A stretch of DNA of 64,000 bases from Clostridia bacterium (GCA_017433405.1 JAFRHH010000020.1:1-64000), one strand, 5' to 3'. Positions 8,293-17,349 are shown, numbered from the stretch's first letter. The notes: generated from the sequence alone by a model not told the origin. Numbers and translations are program-made.

Positions 8293-8358
8293 TTAGTCAA
8301 AGTCGAAGAAGAAGTCGTCAAACAGGTCCTCGTCCTCTTCGGGACCGTCCGCGTGGAA
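8293..8358 (-). pseudogene. Acidic C-terminal remnant beside element copy
   Basis: On the minus strand the frame reads DFHADGPEEDEDLFDDF and then FFDFD before a stop at 8293, which looks like the acidic tail of a real protein. No start codon or body precedes it; it runs straight into an antisense-oriented element copy at 8360-8443. A bidirectional terminator follows it. The best reading is a gene whose body was lost. Confidence 0.4.
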
Positions 8359-8359
8359 G

Positions 8360-8443
8360 TCTGTGAACGTTGGTTCACGTTTGTCTTTCTGCGGCGGATG
8401 ACGATTTTGCCCCCCTTCGGGGCGGCTTTCCGTCATCGCTTCC
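8360..8443 (-). repeat. RBS-bearing dispersed element, minus-strand copy
   Basis: On the minus strand this copy contains CAAAATCGTCATCCGCCGCA and a perfect inner palindrome GTGAAC-CAAC-GTTCAC (8363-8378 on the plus strand). After the palindrome the expected GAGGAG is replaced by sequence of the acidic remnant, so no functional start follows. Confidence 0.75.
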
Positions 8444-8504
8444 GACACCGGTTGATACGGACGGAAACGGAAGCTGGCAGCATGTTTTATTTTTGGCGAA
8501 TATT

Positions 8505-8513
8505 TGCTATAAT
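8505..8513 (+). promoter_or_regulatory. Predicted extended -10 promoter of the M48-like gene
   Basis: TGCTATAAT is an extended -10 (TATAAT at 8508-8513) with no good -35 box; it lies 72 bp before the start at 8586. Confidence 0.55.
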
Positions 8514-8585
8514 ATTCATCACCCACCCGAAAACAGCGGGGCTCAAACGCGACGGAAAGCGCTGAATACGGAAAGGAGCCAAGCT

Positions 8586-9542
8586 ATGCAAAAGCAACCA
8601 ACCAACCCTGGAAAATCATCGGATGCGGCCGCGATGGCCAGGAGGGCCAGGCATCCAGGGGAACGGATCCTGTCCTTCGTCTCCGCGTTCCTGAGCATCG
8701 CCATCCTCGGCCTTCTGGCCTGGAATGTGGTCTACAGCGTTCGGACGCCGGCCGATGAAAGCGCCGTCGTGGAGGCCCTCTCGACCCTTCTGGAGGTTGA
8801 GAATGATGTCGCGTCCATGCTGGTCAAAGCCGGAGGCTGGATCATCCTTGCCATTTTCCTGCTCATTTATTTCCGGTACTGGCTCGCCCTGTTCAACGAA
8901 CAGAACAGAGCCGCCAGCGAGGATCTGACCTGCGGCGATCTGGCGTCCGACGAGCCGAAGGAAATTCTGGAACGGTACGCCGGGATCCTGGGGATGAAGA
9001 ATCCGCCGACGCTGTACTTCTCCGATCACGGCGAGGGCGTTACCGTTCACGATATTACCGCCTACGGAAAAAAATACATGGTCCTTTCCACGTTCCTGAA
9101 CCTGGAGAAGGATACGGACCCGCGGGTGACGGATCTGCGCTTCAGAGTGGCTACCAAGCTGGGAAATATCTATATGGGATACAACAATATTCTGTTCCAG
9201 GTGCTGACGCTGCCGGGCCGCTGGCTTCCCGGCCTCCGCGCCCTGTATATCAAATCGCTGATCTACAGCTCGGACCGGATGGCGATGGAAATACTGGACA
9301 GGGATCCCGAGAATACCATCACCCGCGAGGATGTGGGCAAGGTGCTTTTGCTGCGCGAGTTCGACATGTATGTGCGGCCCCTGATCAACGTCGACGAGGC
9401 CCTTCGGAACCGGGAGAAGCGATTTGCGCAGATGGGCCGGCTGGACAAGGCGCTGCTGCGGATTTCTTCCGATGATCCGCCCCTGATGGACCGGATTCAC
9501 GCGATCACGGATACCTCCGGAAAGCACGGCGTTCTCCTGTAA
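8586..9542 (+). CDS. M48-like membrane protein lacking the zinc motif
   Basis: The 318-residue protein has two membrane helices (about 28-52 and 82-104) and a C-terminal domain that follows the layout of M48 peptidases such as HtpX. A segment at 163-175 precedes the position where HExxH should be, but the sequence there is RVATK (187-191). Further on are IYSSDRMAMEIL (226-237), resembling the second metal-ligand helix, and SSDDPPLMDRIHAI (294-307), resembling the family's C-terminal HPP-x-x-x-RI motif. It is therefore predicted to be catalytically dead. ATG 8586 follows AAAGGAGC. The gene is flanked by its own promoter and terminator. Confidence 0.6.
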   Translation: MQKQPTNPGKSSDAAAMARRARHPGERILSFVSAFLSIAILGLLAWNVVYSVRTPADESAVVEALSTLLEVENDVASMLVKAGGWIILAIFLLIYFRYWLALFNEQNRAASEDLTCGDLASDEPKEILERYAGILGMKNPPTLYFSDHGEGVTVHDITAYGKKYMVLSTFLNLEKDTDPRVTDLRFRVATKLGNIYMGYNNILFQVLTLPGRWLPGLRALYIKSLIYSSDRMAMEILDRDPENTITREDVGKVLLLREFDMYVRPLINVDEALRNREKRFAQMGRLDKALLRISSDDPPLMDRIHAITDTSGKHGVLL

Positions 9543-9547
9543 ACAAC

Positions 9548-9572
9548 GGGCGGCTTCAGCCGCCTTTTTTCA
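9548..9572 (+). terminator. Terminator after the M48-like gene
   Basis: GGCGGC and GCCGCC arms around TTCA are followed by six T residues. Confidence 0.9.
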
Positions 9573-9581
9573 GCCTGAGCT

Positions 9582-9610
9582 TGACAGCCCGCGGCCTGAT
9601 TAACTAAAAT
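9582..9610 (+). promoter_or_regulatory. Predicted promoter of the envelope cluster
   Basis: TTGACA and TAAAAT are separated by about 17 nt, roughly 94 bp upstream of the glycosidase start at 9704. Confidence 0.7.
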
Positions 9611-9703
9611 AAGATATTATTATTTTGGGCCGGGCCGGTTTCGGATAAGCTTCGCCCGGCTGTGGACGGAGGAAGGCCCGGGCAGGGAGAACGGAGACAT
9701 CAG

Positions 9704-10714
9704 ATGCGCAGAAAAGGAATGGCATTTTGGCTGGCGGCGGCGATTCTGGCTGCCGGGATGACGGCCGCGGCGGAGGGCGCCGGGGAAGCCGGAGCCGCTG
9801 CGGCGGGCGCTTCCGCGACGGTGACGGCGGCGGAGGCCTGGCCTCAGGGCTATGTACAGGACTTCAGCGACCGGAATTACGCGCTGCCGATCAACGCCGA
9901 GAGCGGGGCGGAGCCGAAGGCGGCGGGATATCTGTCGGAGACGGAATACGAGGATTCCACGATCCGCGTGAAGATTACCACGGGGCGTCAGTTCGATTGC
10001 GACTACTGGGTGGCGGAGATCGCCGTGCAGGATCCCTCCCAGCTGCGGACCATGGCGGCGGGGAAGAACCGGGATTTCGCCTCGGGCAGCGCGGAGGACG
10101 CCCTGACGCTGGCGAAGAAGTCCCGGGGCGTGGTCGTGATCAACGGGGACTACTATACGGATAATTCCCGCAAGGGCTTCGGATTCATTATCCGGCAGGG
10201 AGGCCTGTATCTGAACAACCTGGACGAGGCCGGAAAAAAGAGCAGCCGCCTGGCGGACGTGCTCCTGATCGACGAGGACGGGGATTTTCACGGGCTGCAC
10301 CGGCCGGGCGCGGGAGAAATTCCCCAGACGATCGACGGGAAGCGCGTGCTGAACGCCTTTACCTTCGGGCCGATCCTCGTGGAAGACGGGAAGGCGGTCG
10401 AGGACTTCCAGGGCGGGGACCGGTGGATGGACATGTCCCAGGGAACGCTGAAGCAGCGCATCTGCATCGCCCAGTCGGGGAAGCTGACCTATAAGGTGAT
10501 CTGCTGCAGCGGCCCCTCCTATGGGCAGCAGGGCATGTATCTGAAGGATTTCACGCAGGTCGTCGCGGGGGAAGGCGTGGAGATCGCCTACAACCTGGAC
10601 GGCGGGGATTCCACCATGCTGTTTTTCCACGGCGACAAGGTGAACGGAAGCCGGCGGAACACGCTGCGGAAGCTGCACGACATCATCTATTTCGCGTCGG
10701 CCGAGAAGGAGTAA
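9704..10714 (+). CDS. Phosphodiester glycosidase family protein (NAGPA domain)
   Basis: The 336-residue product has a signal peptide (MRRKGMAFWLAAAILAAGMT) and then a NAGPA domain, named after the enzyme that removes GlcNAc from phosphodiester-linked glycans. Typical motifs are VVVINGDYYTDNS near the middle and IAYNLDGGDSTMLFF near the end, where the DGG-x-S segment belongs to the active site. Bacterial members act on phosphodiester-linked sugars in wall polymers. ATG 9704 is preferred over an upstream GTG because ACGGAGA lies before it. It is first in a tight cluster with the Lgt-like and CapA-like genes. Confidence 0.85.
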   Translation: MRRKGMAFWLAAAILAAGMTAAAEGAGEAGAAAAGASATVTAAEAWPQGYVQDFSDRNYALPINAESGAEPKAAGYLSETEYEDSTIRVKITTGRQFDCDYWVAEIAVQDPSQLRTMAAGKNRDFASGSAEDALTLAKKSRGVVVINGDYYTDNSRKGFGFIIRQGGLYLNNLDEAGKKSSRLADVLLIDEDGDFHGLHRPGAGEIPQTIDGKRVLNAFTFGPILVEDGKAVEDFQGGDRWMDMSQGTLKQRICIAQSGKLTYKVICCSGPSYGQQGMYLKDFTQVVAGEGVEIAYNLDGGDSTMLFFHGDKVNGSRRNTLRKLHDIIYFASAEKE

Positions 10715-10718
10715 GACG

Positions 10719-11663
10719 GTGAACGGAAAAGGGAAGGCGCTTTTCCTCTGCCTCGGCGCCCTGCTGGGGATCCTGCTGGGAGCGGTGCTGAGCAAGGGCT
10801 TGTATCTGATCGGAACCCTGGGAAATCCGATTGCCATCTACGGGGCGGCAGCCTTTTTCCGCGTCGAGCCGGAGGAGTTTTCCTTCTTCGGGGCCTGCCT
10901 GGGGCTGACGCTGGGCTGGCTGGCGGCGGCGCGGATGACGGGACGGAAGGCGGGGGAGACGCTGGATCTCATCGCCGTGCCCGGCGCCCTGCTGATCGCG
11001 GCCCTTCGGTTTGGAACCCTTTACTGGGGAGAGATCGGGCTCGGAGAGTTTCAGACGCTGGGCATTCAGAACGTCGGGGAGGGAGGCTTTGCGGCCTTTT
11101 TCCCGCTGGCGGTTCAGGATTCCTGGGGCGACTGGTGGCTGGCGGTCGGGACGCTGGAGGCGGTCTTTGCGCTGATCTGCGCGCTGATCGCCCTGGGGGT
11201 TCGGAATCGGTACGCCGTGCAGCCGGGGCGTCTGTTCGAGCGGACGAGCCTCGCGATCTGCGCGGGCCAGGTGTTCTTCGAGCTCCTGCATACCGCGGGC
11301 ACGGTGACCTATTTTGTACATACCGAGCAGCTGTGGTGCGCGCTGTATATCCTGATCCGGGTGATCGCGAACAGCCGGGCTGCCGCGCGGGCCGGATACG
11401 GCCCGAAGGCCTGGCTTGCGGTGCTCCAGGCCGTTTTGTGGATCGCCCTGAACGGCGTTCTGCAGTTTGTGATCGACAAGCCCTACGGGTTTCTCGCGCT
11501 GCTGCCGGAGAGCGCCGGGGACTGGGTCAGCGACCGCCTGGCGCCCCTGGGGTACGGGCTGATCGCGCTGAGCTGCGCAGGACTGGGATGGGTCGCGCTT
11601 CGGGCCTCGCAAAGGGCCTGGACAGCGACGCGAGGAAAGGACGGAAGATGGGAAAAAGCCTGA
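10719..11663 (+). CDS. Lgt-like integral membrane protein
   Basis: The 314-residue protein has about seven membrane helices. The segment ETLDLIAVPGALLIAALRFG followed by TLYWGEIGLGE (about 80-110) resembles the core of prolipoprotein diacylglyceryl transferase (Lgt), where a conserved Arg precedes a GE motif near the active site. Other Lgt landmarks are weak, so it may be a divergent Lgt relative with another lipid or polymer substrate. GTG 10719 lies 4 bp after the upstream stop, with AAGGAG at 10706-10711 inside the upstream gene, so the two are translationally coupled. It overlaps the CapA-like gene by 16 bp. Confidence 0.6.
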   Translation: MNGKGKALFLCLGALLGILLGAVLSKGLYLIGTLGNPIAIYGAAAFFRVEPEEFSFFGACLGLTLGWLAAARMTGRKAGETLDLIAVPGALLIAALRFGTLYWGEIGLGEFQTLGIQNVGEGGFAAFFPLAVQDSWGDWWLAVGTLEAVFALICALIALGVRNRYAVQPGRLFERTSLAICAGQVFFELLHTAGTVTYFVHTEQLWCALYILIRVIANSRAAARAGYGPKAWLAVLQAVLWIALNGVLQFVIDKPYGFLALLPESAGDWVSDRLAPLGYGLIALSCAGLGWVALRASQRAWTATRGKDGRWEKA

Positions 11664-12724
11664 GAGCGCTGGGAACGCTGCTGCTGGCCATGGTTTTGCT
11701 GGGCGGGGGCGCCCTGGGGGAAAAGACCGTAACGCTGACCTTTACGGGGGACTGCACGCTGGGCAGCGACAGCTCCACCTACGGCCAGCCGACCTCCTTC
11801 GTCACTACGGCTTACGAAAAGGGCTTCGACTATTTTTTCGCGAATTTTAAGGAGCTGTTCGCGGAGGACGACTGCACGGTGATCAACCTGGAGGGCGTGC
11901 TGAGCGATTACGCCTCCAACGAGAACACCGGCAAGACCTACCGGTTCCGGGGGCCGACGGAGTTCGTAAAGATCATCCAGAGCGTTTCGATCGAGGCGGC
12001 CTGCCTGGCGAACAACCATACCGGGGATTTCGGGGCGCCGGGGCTGAAGCGGACCCAGGAAACCCTGGACGCGGCCGGGATCGGCTGGTTCCGCGTCAAG
12101 GATACGTATACCTTCGAGAAGGACGGAATCCGGATCCGCTTTTTCGCGATGGATACCACCAGTATGCACGCGAACTACGGATGGCTGAAAAGCGAGATCC
12201 GGCGGGTCAAGGAGACAAGGGAGGCGGACGCGGTGGTCGCGATGTTCCACGGGGGAACCGAATACGACGCGAAGCGGAACGATTCCCAGATCAAGTTCGC
12301 CAACGAGTGCATCGCCCAGGGCGCCGATCTGGTGATCATGCATCACCCCCACGTGGTGCAGGGAATCGATGTCATCGGTCAGCGGACGGCCTGCTATTCC
12401 CTGGGGAATTTCTGCTTCGGGGGAAACAATATGATTCGGACGGAGCCCTATCGCAAAAGCTTCGTGACCTCCCTCTACGCCCTGGTGGCGCGGGCGGAGC
12501 TGCGGTTTTCCGACGACGGAACCTATCAGGGCCAGAAGATTTCCCTCTATCCGGCCTTCATCAGCGGATCGGCTCCGGCGAACGACTATCAGCCGAGGCT
12601 GGTGACCGGGGACGAGGCGAGGACGGTCATGGAGGCGGTTCAGTTCGACACCTTCTTCCAGCTGCCCGCTTTCAGCGAGAAGCTCGGGAAGACGGTGCTG
12701 CCCTATCTGCCGGCGAAAAAATAA
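11648..12724 (+). CDS. CapA family exported metallophosphatase-like protein
   Basis: The 358-residue product has an N-terminal signal or anchor helix and a CapA fold related to calcineurin-type phosphoesterases. Motifs in order are FTGDCTLG, NLEGVLSD, LANNHTGDFG, FHGGTEY, HHPHVVQGIDV and YSLGNFCFGG, which match the metal-binding pattern of the CapA/PgsA family. Family members take part in capsule or poly-gamma-glutamate export and retention. It overlaps the Lgt-like gene by 16 bp and so is probably co-translated. With the NAGPA gene upstream, the group looks like envelope polymer modification, which is inference. Confidence 0.87.
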   Translation: MGKSLRALGTLLLAMVLLGGGALGEKTVTLTFTGDCTLGSDSSTYGQPTSFVTTAYEKGFDYFFANFKELFAEDDCTVINLEGVLSDYASNENTGKTYRFRGPTEFVKIIQSVSIEAACLANNHTGDFGAPGLKRTQETLDAAGIGWFRVKDTYTFEKDGIRIRFFAMDTTSMHANYGWLKSEIRRVKETREADAVVAMFHGGTEYDAKRNDSQIKFANECIAQGADLVIMHHPHVVQGIDVIGQRTACYSLGNFCFGGNNMIRTEPYRKSFVTSLYALVARAELRFSDDGTYQGQKISLYPAFISGSAPANDYQPRLVTGDEARTVMEAVQFDTFFQLPAFSEKLGKTVLPYLPAKK

Positions 12725-12742
12725 AACCAGGGAAGGCAGATG

Positions 12743-12771
12743 TTTCCAAATCCGGCCGGATATGTTATAAT
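12743..12771 (+). promoter_or_regulatory. Predicted promoter of the DUF3048 gene
   Basis: TTTCCA (12743-12748) and a perfect TATAAT (12766-12771) are separated by 17 nt; the start follows 67 bp later. Confidence 0.7.
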
Positions 12772-12837
12772 TAATCAATTATCAGCGCAAAGGAATCGGC
12801 TTTTCCGGTTCCGGGACGAAAAAGAGAGGGACGGGGC

Positions 12838-13932
12838 ATGAAAAAAATCACGGCTTTTGTGTTGCTGACCGCGCTTTTGCTGGGATGCTTCGGGAGCGGA
12901 GGGGCGGAAAAGCTCATTGAGGTTTCCGCCGAGGCGCCGGTGCCGATCAACGTTGAATACCGGAACCATACGGCGACGGACGGCGTCAGCCCGCTGACGG
13001 GGCTGCCGGCCGGGCAGGAGCCCTATACGCCGATCCTGCTGGTGCTCGGCGGCGGCCCGGAGGCCGCGCCTTTCTGGGGAATCGGAGAGGCTGATCTCCT
13101 GTTCCAGGTGCCCAGCATGGGCGGCGGGGACACGAAGCTGATGGCCCTCTTCGGGACTTCCTATCCGGAGGACGCCGGCGGCGCCCGCTCCGCCCGGATG
13201 ACCATGCTGCCCATGGCCTGCGCCTTTGACGCGGCCTTCGTCTGCGCCGGCTGCCCGCCCATGTATACGGAAACGATGACCGACGTGGAATACTACCTTG
13301 ATCTGTGGGGGTTCAAAAAAGCGGGAACCTGGTTCAACCTGCTGGGAACCGCCCCGAAGGAGCGGCGGAGCGACCGGCCCGAGCCCCATAATCTGAGCGC
13401 GAAGATTCGGGAGATTCATGAGGCGCTGGTGAAGCAGGGCACCGTTTTCGAGAAGCGGCCCTTCTTCTTCGCGGACCATCCGCTGGAATACGGCGACGCG
13501 GCGGCGAAGCTGACGATGACTTACTTCGGAAACGAGGAGCGGCTGGCCGCCCGGAACGAACGGACAGAGAGCTCCTGCAGTTTCGCCTATCAGGAGGGAA
13601 TCGGATATACCCGCACCTCCGCGGCGGGGCTGAACATCGACGAGGCGACCGGGGAGCCCCTGACCTTCGCGAACGTGATTGTTCTGTGGACGGATTACGA
13701 GTCCGAGACGGTTGGGGATAATACCTATCTCTGCCTGAAGAACCAGATGGTCGGCAGCGGACAGGCGGACATTTTCCAGAACGGGAAGCATATGACCGGC
13801 GCCTGGGCCCATACGGACCGGAAGGACCGGCTGGTGTTCCTGAACGACCGCGGAACCGAGCTGCGGCTGCAGCCGGGAAAAACCTTTATCATCGTGTGCA
13901 ACCGCTATAACGAGCTGACCATCGCCGAGTAA
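12838..13932 (+). CDS. DUF3048 domain-containing exported protein
   Basis: The 364-residue protein has a signal peptide with a possible lipobox-like stretch (TALLLGCFGSGG, Cys about 17). The rest is DUF3048: SPLTGLPAGQEPY, WGIGEADLLFQ, GGARSARMTM and the C-terminal half with DIFQNGKHMTGAW. The family (YerB-like in Bacillus) is a Gram-positive lipoprotein family of unknown role, with hints of wall association. ATG 12838 follows GGGACGGGGC. It has its own promoter, and element copy 2 separates it from the next gene. Confidence 0.87.
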   Translation: MKKITAFVLLTALLLGCFGSGGAEKLIEVSAEAPVPINVEYRNHTATDGVSPLTGLPAGQEPYTPILLVLGGGPEAAPFWGIGEADLLFQVPSMGGGDTKLMALFGTSYPEDAGGARSARMTMLPMACAFDAAFVCAGCPPMYTETMTDVEYYLDLWGFKKAGTWFNLLGTAPKERRSDRPEPHNLSAKIREIHEALVKQGTVFEKRPFFFADHPLEYGDAAAKLTMTYFGNEERLAARNERTESSCSFAYQEGIGYTRTSAAGLNIDEATGEPLTFANVIVLWTDYESETVGDNTYLCLKNQMVGSGQADIFQNGKHMTGAWAHTDRKDRLVFLNDRGTELRLQPGKTFIIVCNRYNELTIAE

Positions 13933-13934
13933 CG

Positions 13935-14006
13935 AAGGCGGCAGCGGCTGCAAAACTGTCATCCGTCGCGAAAATGGCAGACATGAACTGCCCTTCACAG
14001 AGGAGG
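13935..14006 (+). repeat. RBS-bearing dispersed element, copy 2 (5' part missing)
   Basis: This copy holds GCAAAACTGTCATCCGTCGC, then GGCAGACATGAACTGCCCTT, then CACAGAGGAGG. The first outer arm is missing. It supplies the ribosome site for the LRR gene at 14013. Confidence 0.75.
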
Positions 14007-14012
14007 AGCACC

Positions 14013-15005
14013 ATGAACAGACGAACCGCCGGGCCGGTGTGCCTGATCCTGACCCTCATCCTGACGACGGCCCTTTGGGGCGGCGCCGCGGCGGCGGATA
14101 TCCGCTTTGGCGATCACGTCTATACCGGGGACGAGACCTTCGTTGACCTCGGGGAAACGGCCATCACCGATTTTGACGGGCTGGCCGCCTTCCTGGAGCA
14201 GATGCCGAAGGTCAGACAGGTGAACATGTTCGGAACCCGGATGTCCGCGGAGCGGTGCGACGCGCTGGCGGAGAAGTTTCCGGAGATCCGGTGGGGCTGG
14301 ACCATGGTGCTTCGGGGCAGCGATCATGAGCATCTGATCCGCACGGATCAGACAGCCTTTTCCACCCTGCACAGCAATAAAACATCCCATCACCGCAGCG
14401 AGGATTTCAGCATCCTGAAATACTGCTGGAATCTTTTTGCCCTGGATATCGGACACAATTCCGTCAAAAGCCTGGACTTTCTCGAGAATCTGCCGGATCT
14501 GCGGGTGCTGATCATCGCCTGCAACGAGGTGGAGGATATCACCCCCATCGCGAAGCTGAAAAAGCTGGAGTACGCGGAGCTGTTCAAGAACAATATCCGG
14601 GACATGAGCCCGGTGGCGGGGCTGACGAACCTGCTGGATCTGAATATCTGCTTTAACCATATCCAGAATCTGGAGCTGGTGAAGGGGATGACCTGGCTCA
14701 AGCGGCTCTGGATGTACAGCGCCCGGGTGTTCAACCAGGCCTATCCGGACGCGGAGGCCCGGGGGTATCGGGAAGCCCTGCCGGATACCGAGGTGGATAC
14801 GAAGCACTATTCCACCGCGGGAACCTGGCGGTATCTGGACTCGAAGAACACCGTCAAGGCGCCCCACTACGCCGTGATCACGGCGATGTTCGGGGATACG
14901 TCCCTGCGGCCGAAGATCGTCTACATCCCCTTTGAGGACAGTCACCCCTTTACGGAGGAGGAGCTGGCGGCGATCGAAGCGGCCCGGGTGAAGTACGGGG
15001 AATAA
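14013..15005 (+). CDS. Secreted leucine-rich repeat protein
   Basis: The 330-residue product begins with a signal peptide (about residues 1-30, ending GGAAAADIR). Residues about 40-75 contain an LRR-like cap, and 140-235 hold at least four repeats of the LxxLxLxxNxI type, such as [20 protein letters not shown] and [20 protein letters not shown]. The C-terminal 90 residues are not repetitive. Such proteins usually mediate protein-protein contact at the surface. ATG 14013 follows the AGGAGG of element copy 2; an upstream ATG inside the element has no site of its own. Confidence 0.8.
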   Translation: MNRRTAGPVCLILTLILTTALWGGAAAADIRFGDHVYTGDETFVDLGETAITDFDGLAAFLEQMPKVRQVNMFGTRMSAERCDALAEKFPEIRWGWTMVLRGSDHEHLIRTDQTAFSTLHSNKTSHHRSEDFSILKYCWNLFALDIGHNSVKSLDFLENLPDLRVLIIACNEVEDITPIAKLKKLEYAELFKNNIRDMSPVAGLTNLLDLNICFNHIQNLELVKGMTWLKRLWMYSARVFNQAYPDAEARGYREALPDTEVDTKHYSTAGTWRYLDSKNTVKAPHYAVITAMFGDTSLRPKIVYIPFEDSHPFTEEELAAIEAARVKYGE

Positions 15006-15012
15006 AAACTCA

Positions 15013-15042
15013 TTGCGAAACCGGCGGACTTCATGGTAAAAT
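15013..15042 (+). promoter_or_regulatory. Predicted promoter before the small ORF at 15081
   Basis: TTGCGA (15013-15018) and TAAAAT (15037-15042) are separated by 18 nt. Confidence 0.55.
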
Positions 15043-15080
15043 CCTTTTTTGTTCCGAGGAGACGGGGAAGGAGGAAGGCC

Positions 15081-15287
15081 ATGATTTTTTCCGGCAGGAA
15101 AACCATCGGGGTCTTTTTAAGCAAGGAGTTTGCCGTGTTCGACGAGGCCGTGTTCCGCGCGCTGGAGGCGGAGGATACCATCGAGGGCCGCATCCAGAAG
15201 AGCGACCGGCTGATGTACAGCCGGAAGGAGGAACGGCACGGGGAAACGGAGAAAGCGGAGGCGAAGGGCCGCGAACCCGGCGCCTGA
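15081..15287 (+). CDS. Small hypothetical protein
   Basis: The 68-residue product starts at ATG 15081 after AAGGAGGAAGG and has its own promoter. The N-terminal half ([20 protein letters not shown]) looks folded, and the C-terminal half is highly charged with many Lys, Glu and Arg. There is no signal peptide. It lies just upstream of the rpsB promoter. I do not recognise the family; the ribosome site and promoter are the main support. Confidence 0.5.
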   Translation: MIFSGRKTIGVFLSKEFAVFDEAVFRALEAEDTIEGRIQKSDRLMYSRKEERHGETEKAEAKGREPGA

Positions 15288-15295
15288 AAAAAAGC

Positions 15296-15324
15296 TTGAT
15301 TTTGGTCCTCGGGCATGGTAAAAT
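15296..15324 (+). promoter_or_regulatory. Predicted rpsB promoter
   Basis: TTGATT (15296-15301) and TAAAAT (15319-15324) are separated by 17 nt, about 104 bp upstream of rpsB. Confidence 0.75.
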
Positions 15325-15331
15325 TCATCCG

Positions 15332-15405
15332 ATTACGCACCTTTTCCCTGCGGGCGCTTGTGCCGCGGAAGCCGCGGTGGCCGGCCGCAACGGGGAAGAG
15401 GGTGG
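15332..15405 (+). promoter_or_regulatory. Structured rpsB leader (possible S2 autoregulation)
   Basis: The leader can form a long stem between CTTTTCCCTGCGG and CCGCAACGGGGAAGAG, enclosing a hairpin with CCGCGG arms around AAG. In other bacteria ribosomal protein S2 represses its own mRNA through its leader; whether that happens here is inference. Confidence 0.35.
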
Positions 15406-15427
15406 AAAAAACAAGGAGGGAACCCCA

Positions 15428-16177
15428 ATGGCAGTCATTTCCATGAAACAGCTCCTGGAAGCCGGCGTGCATTTCGGTCATCAGACCCGCCGGTGGAACC
15501 CGAAGATGGCGCAGTACATCTTCACCGAACGCAACGGCATCTACATCATCGACCTGCAGAAGACGGTCCGCAAGGTGGATGAGGCCTATGCCTTCGTTCG
15601 CGATGTGGCGATGGAGGGAAAGAGCATCCTCTTCGTCGGCACCAAGAAGCAGGCGCAGGAGTCCATTGAGTCCGAGGCGAAGCGCTGCAACATGTTCTAT
15701 GTCAACAACCGCTGGCTGGGCGGCATGCTGACCAACTTCAAGACCATCCGGACCCGGATCGACCGGCTGAATCAGATCGACCGGATGGAGCAGAGCGGCC
15801 AGTTCGACGTCCTGCCCAAGAAGGAAGTCATCCGGCTGCAGCACGAGCGCGAAAAGCTGCAGACCAACCTGGGCGGCATCCGGGAGATGAAGAAGCTCCC
15901 CGGCGCCCTGTTCGTGGTCGATCCCCGCAAGGAGCATATCGCCGTGACCGAGGCCCAGATTCTGGGCATTCCGATCGTGGGCATCGTCGATACCAACTGC
16001 GATCCGGACGAGATCGATTACGTGATCCCCGGCAACGACGACGCGATCCGCGCCGTCAAGCTGATCGCCGGCAAGATGGCTGACGCCGTGCTGGAAGGCA
16101 AGCAGGGCGAGCAGAACGAGCCCGACGAAGCCGAAGCGCCCGCGGAAGCGGCTGAAGCCCCCGCGGAGAACGCCTGA
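15428..16177 (+). CDS. rpsB: 30S ribosomal protein S2
   Basis: The 249-residue protein is full-length S2. It opens with [20 protein letters not shown] and [20 protein letters not shown], followed by [22 protein letters not shown] and the C-terminal [21 protein letters not shown]2 assembles late into the small subunit beside S1 and S3. An acidic Ala/Glu/Pro tail after about residue 230 extends beyond the core. ATG 15428 follows AAGGAGGG. The gene is 56 bp upstream of tsf, the classical order. Confidence 0.98.
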   Translation: MAVISMKQLLEAGVHFGHQTRRWNPKMAQYIFTERNGIYIIDLQKTVRKVDEAYAFVRDVAMEGKSILFVGTKKQAQESIESEAKRCNMFYVNNRWLGGMLTNFKTIRTRIDRLNQIDRMEQSGQFDVLPKKEVIRLQHEREKLQTNLGGIREMKKLPGALFVVDPRKEHIAVTEAQILGIPIVGIVDTNCDPDEIDYVIPGNDDAIRAVKLIAGKMADAVLEGKQGEQNEPDEAEAPAEAAEAPAENA

Positions 16178-16233
16178 GCAAACGCCGGACAGGGACGGTT
16201 CAGAATCAACAAAAGTGAAAGGATGATCAAAAG

Positions 16234-17160
16234 ATGGCAGCAATTACTTCCGCCATGGTCAAAGAGCTGCGCGAGCGCACCAGCGCCGGCATGATGGACT
16301 GCAAGAAGGCTCTCGTCGAGAGCGACGGAGATATGGAAAAGGCCATTGAATGGCTGCGCGAAAAGGGACTGAGCCAGGCCGCCAAGAAGGCCAGCCGCAT
16401 CGCCGCCGAGGGCGTTGTATCCCAGTATACGAATGAGGAAGGCACCGTGGGCGCGATCGTGGAAGTCAACTGCGAGACTGACTTCGTGGCCAAGACCGAC
16501 AATTTCATGAGCTTCGCCAACAATGTGGCCAAGCATGTGGCCCTGTGCAATCCCGCGGACGTGGATGCCCTGATGGCTCAGCACTTCGTGGACGACCAGA
16601 GCAAGACCATTTCCGACCTGGTCAGCGACGCCACCGTGGCCATCGGCGAGAAGATCAGCGTGCGCCGCTTCGCGCGGTATGAGACCACGGGCGTGGTTTC
16701 CACCTACATCCATCTGGGCGGCAAGGTCGGCGTCATGGTCGAGGTGGCCGCGGATGAAGCCGGCCGCAAGTGCGACGCCGTGAAGACCTTCGCCCATGAC
16801 CTGGCCCTGCAGATCGCCGCGGCGAAGCCCGAGGCCGTCCGCCGCGAGGAAGTGGACAGCGCGAAGCTGGAGAAGGAAAAGGAAATCCTCCGGGCCCAGG
16901 CGCTGAACGAGGGCAAGCCCGAGAAGATCGTCGACCGGATGGTCGAGGGCCGGATCGAGAAGTACTACAAGGAAGTATGCCTGCTCGAGCAGCCCTTCGT
17001 CAAGGACGGGGACAAGAATATCAAGGGCCTGATGGCCGAGATCGCCAAGGCCGCCGGCGCCGCGCTGGACGTGGTTCGTTTCGCGCGGTTTGAGCGGGGC
17101 GAGGGCATCGAGAAGCGGAAGGATGACCTGGCCGCCGAGATCGCCGCGATGCAGAAGTAA
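16234..17160 (+). CDS. tsf: Elongation factor Ts
   Basis: The 308-residue protein is full-length EF-Ts, the nucleotide exchange factor that regenerates EF-Tu-GTP. The N-terminal UBA-like module ([20 protein letters not shown]) and the [10 protein letters not shown] core motif are intact, followed by two dimerisation-type subdomains and the C-terminal module ending in EIAAMQK. ATG 16234 follows GAAAGGATG. It is co-transcribed with rpsB and ends in a strong terminator. Confidence 0.98.
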   Translation: MAAITSAMVKELRERTSAGMMDCKKALVESDGDMEKAIEWLREKGLSQAAKKASRIAAEGVVSQYTNEEGTVGAIVEVNCETDFVAKTDNFMSFANNVAKHVALCNPADVDALMAQHFVDDQSKTISDLVSDATVAIGEKISVRRFARYETTGVVSTYIHLGGKVGVMVEVAADEAGRKCDAVKTFAHDLALQIAAAKPEAVRREEVDSAKLEKEKEILRAQALNEGKPEKIVDRMVEGRIEKYYKEVCLLEQPFVKDGDKNIKGLMAEIAKAAGAALDVVRFARFERGEGIEKRKDDLAAEIAAMQK

Positions 17161-17201
17161 GCCTGATTTTCCCGTTTCGGGAAAGGCTTCAGACGGAATT
17201 C

Positions 17202-17232
17202 ACCCGGGAGCGGACGCTTCCGGGTTTTTTGT
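17202..17232 (+). terminator. Terminator after tsf
   Basis: CCCGGGAGC and GCTTCCGGG arms around GGAC are followed by six T residues. Confidence 0.92.
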
Positions 17233-17262
17233 ATCCGGCGCGGAAGGGCCGCGGGGGCCTGA

Positions 17263-17338
17263 AGCGGAAGAATGGACTGCGGAGCCCCGGAGCTGGGGAG
17301 CGGGCAGTGGGTGTCTGGAGCGGAAGAATGGACTGCGG
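17263..17338 (+). repeat. Pair of 20-bp direct repeats between tsf and pyrH
   Basis: AGCGGAAGAATGGACTGCGG occurs at 17263-17282 and again at 17319-17338, 56 bp apart, in GC-rich non-coding DNA just upstream of the pyrH promoter. Confidence 0.8.
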
Positions 17339-17349
17339 GGCGGCGGGAG

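Noticed and set aside
16190..16203. GGACAGGGACGGTTC before tsf as a third REP-like copy
   Set aside because: Only the first arm is present and no partner arm follows.
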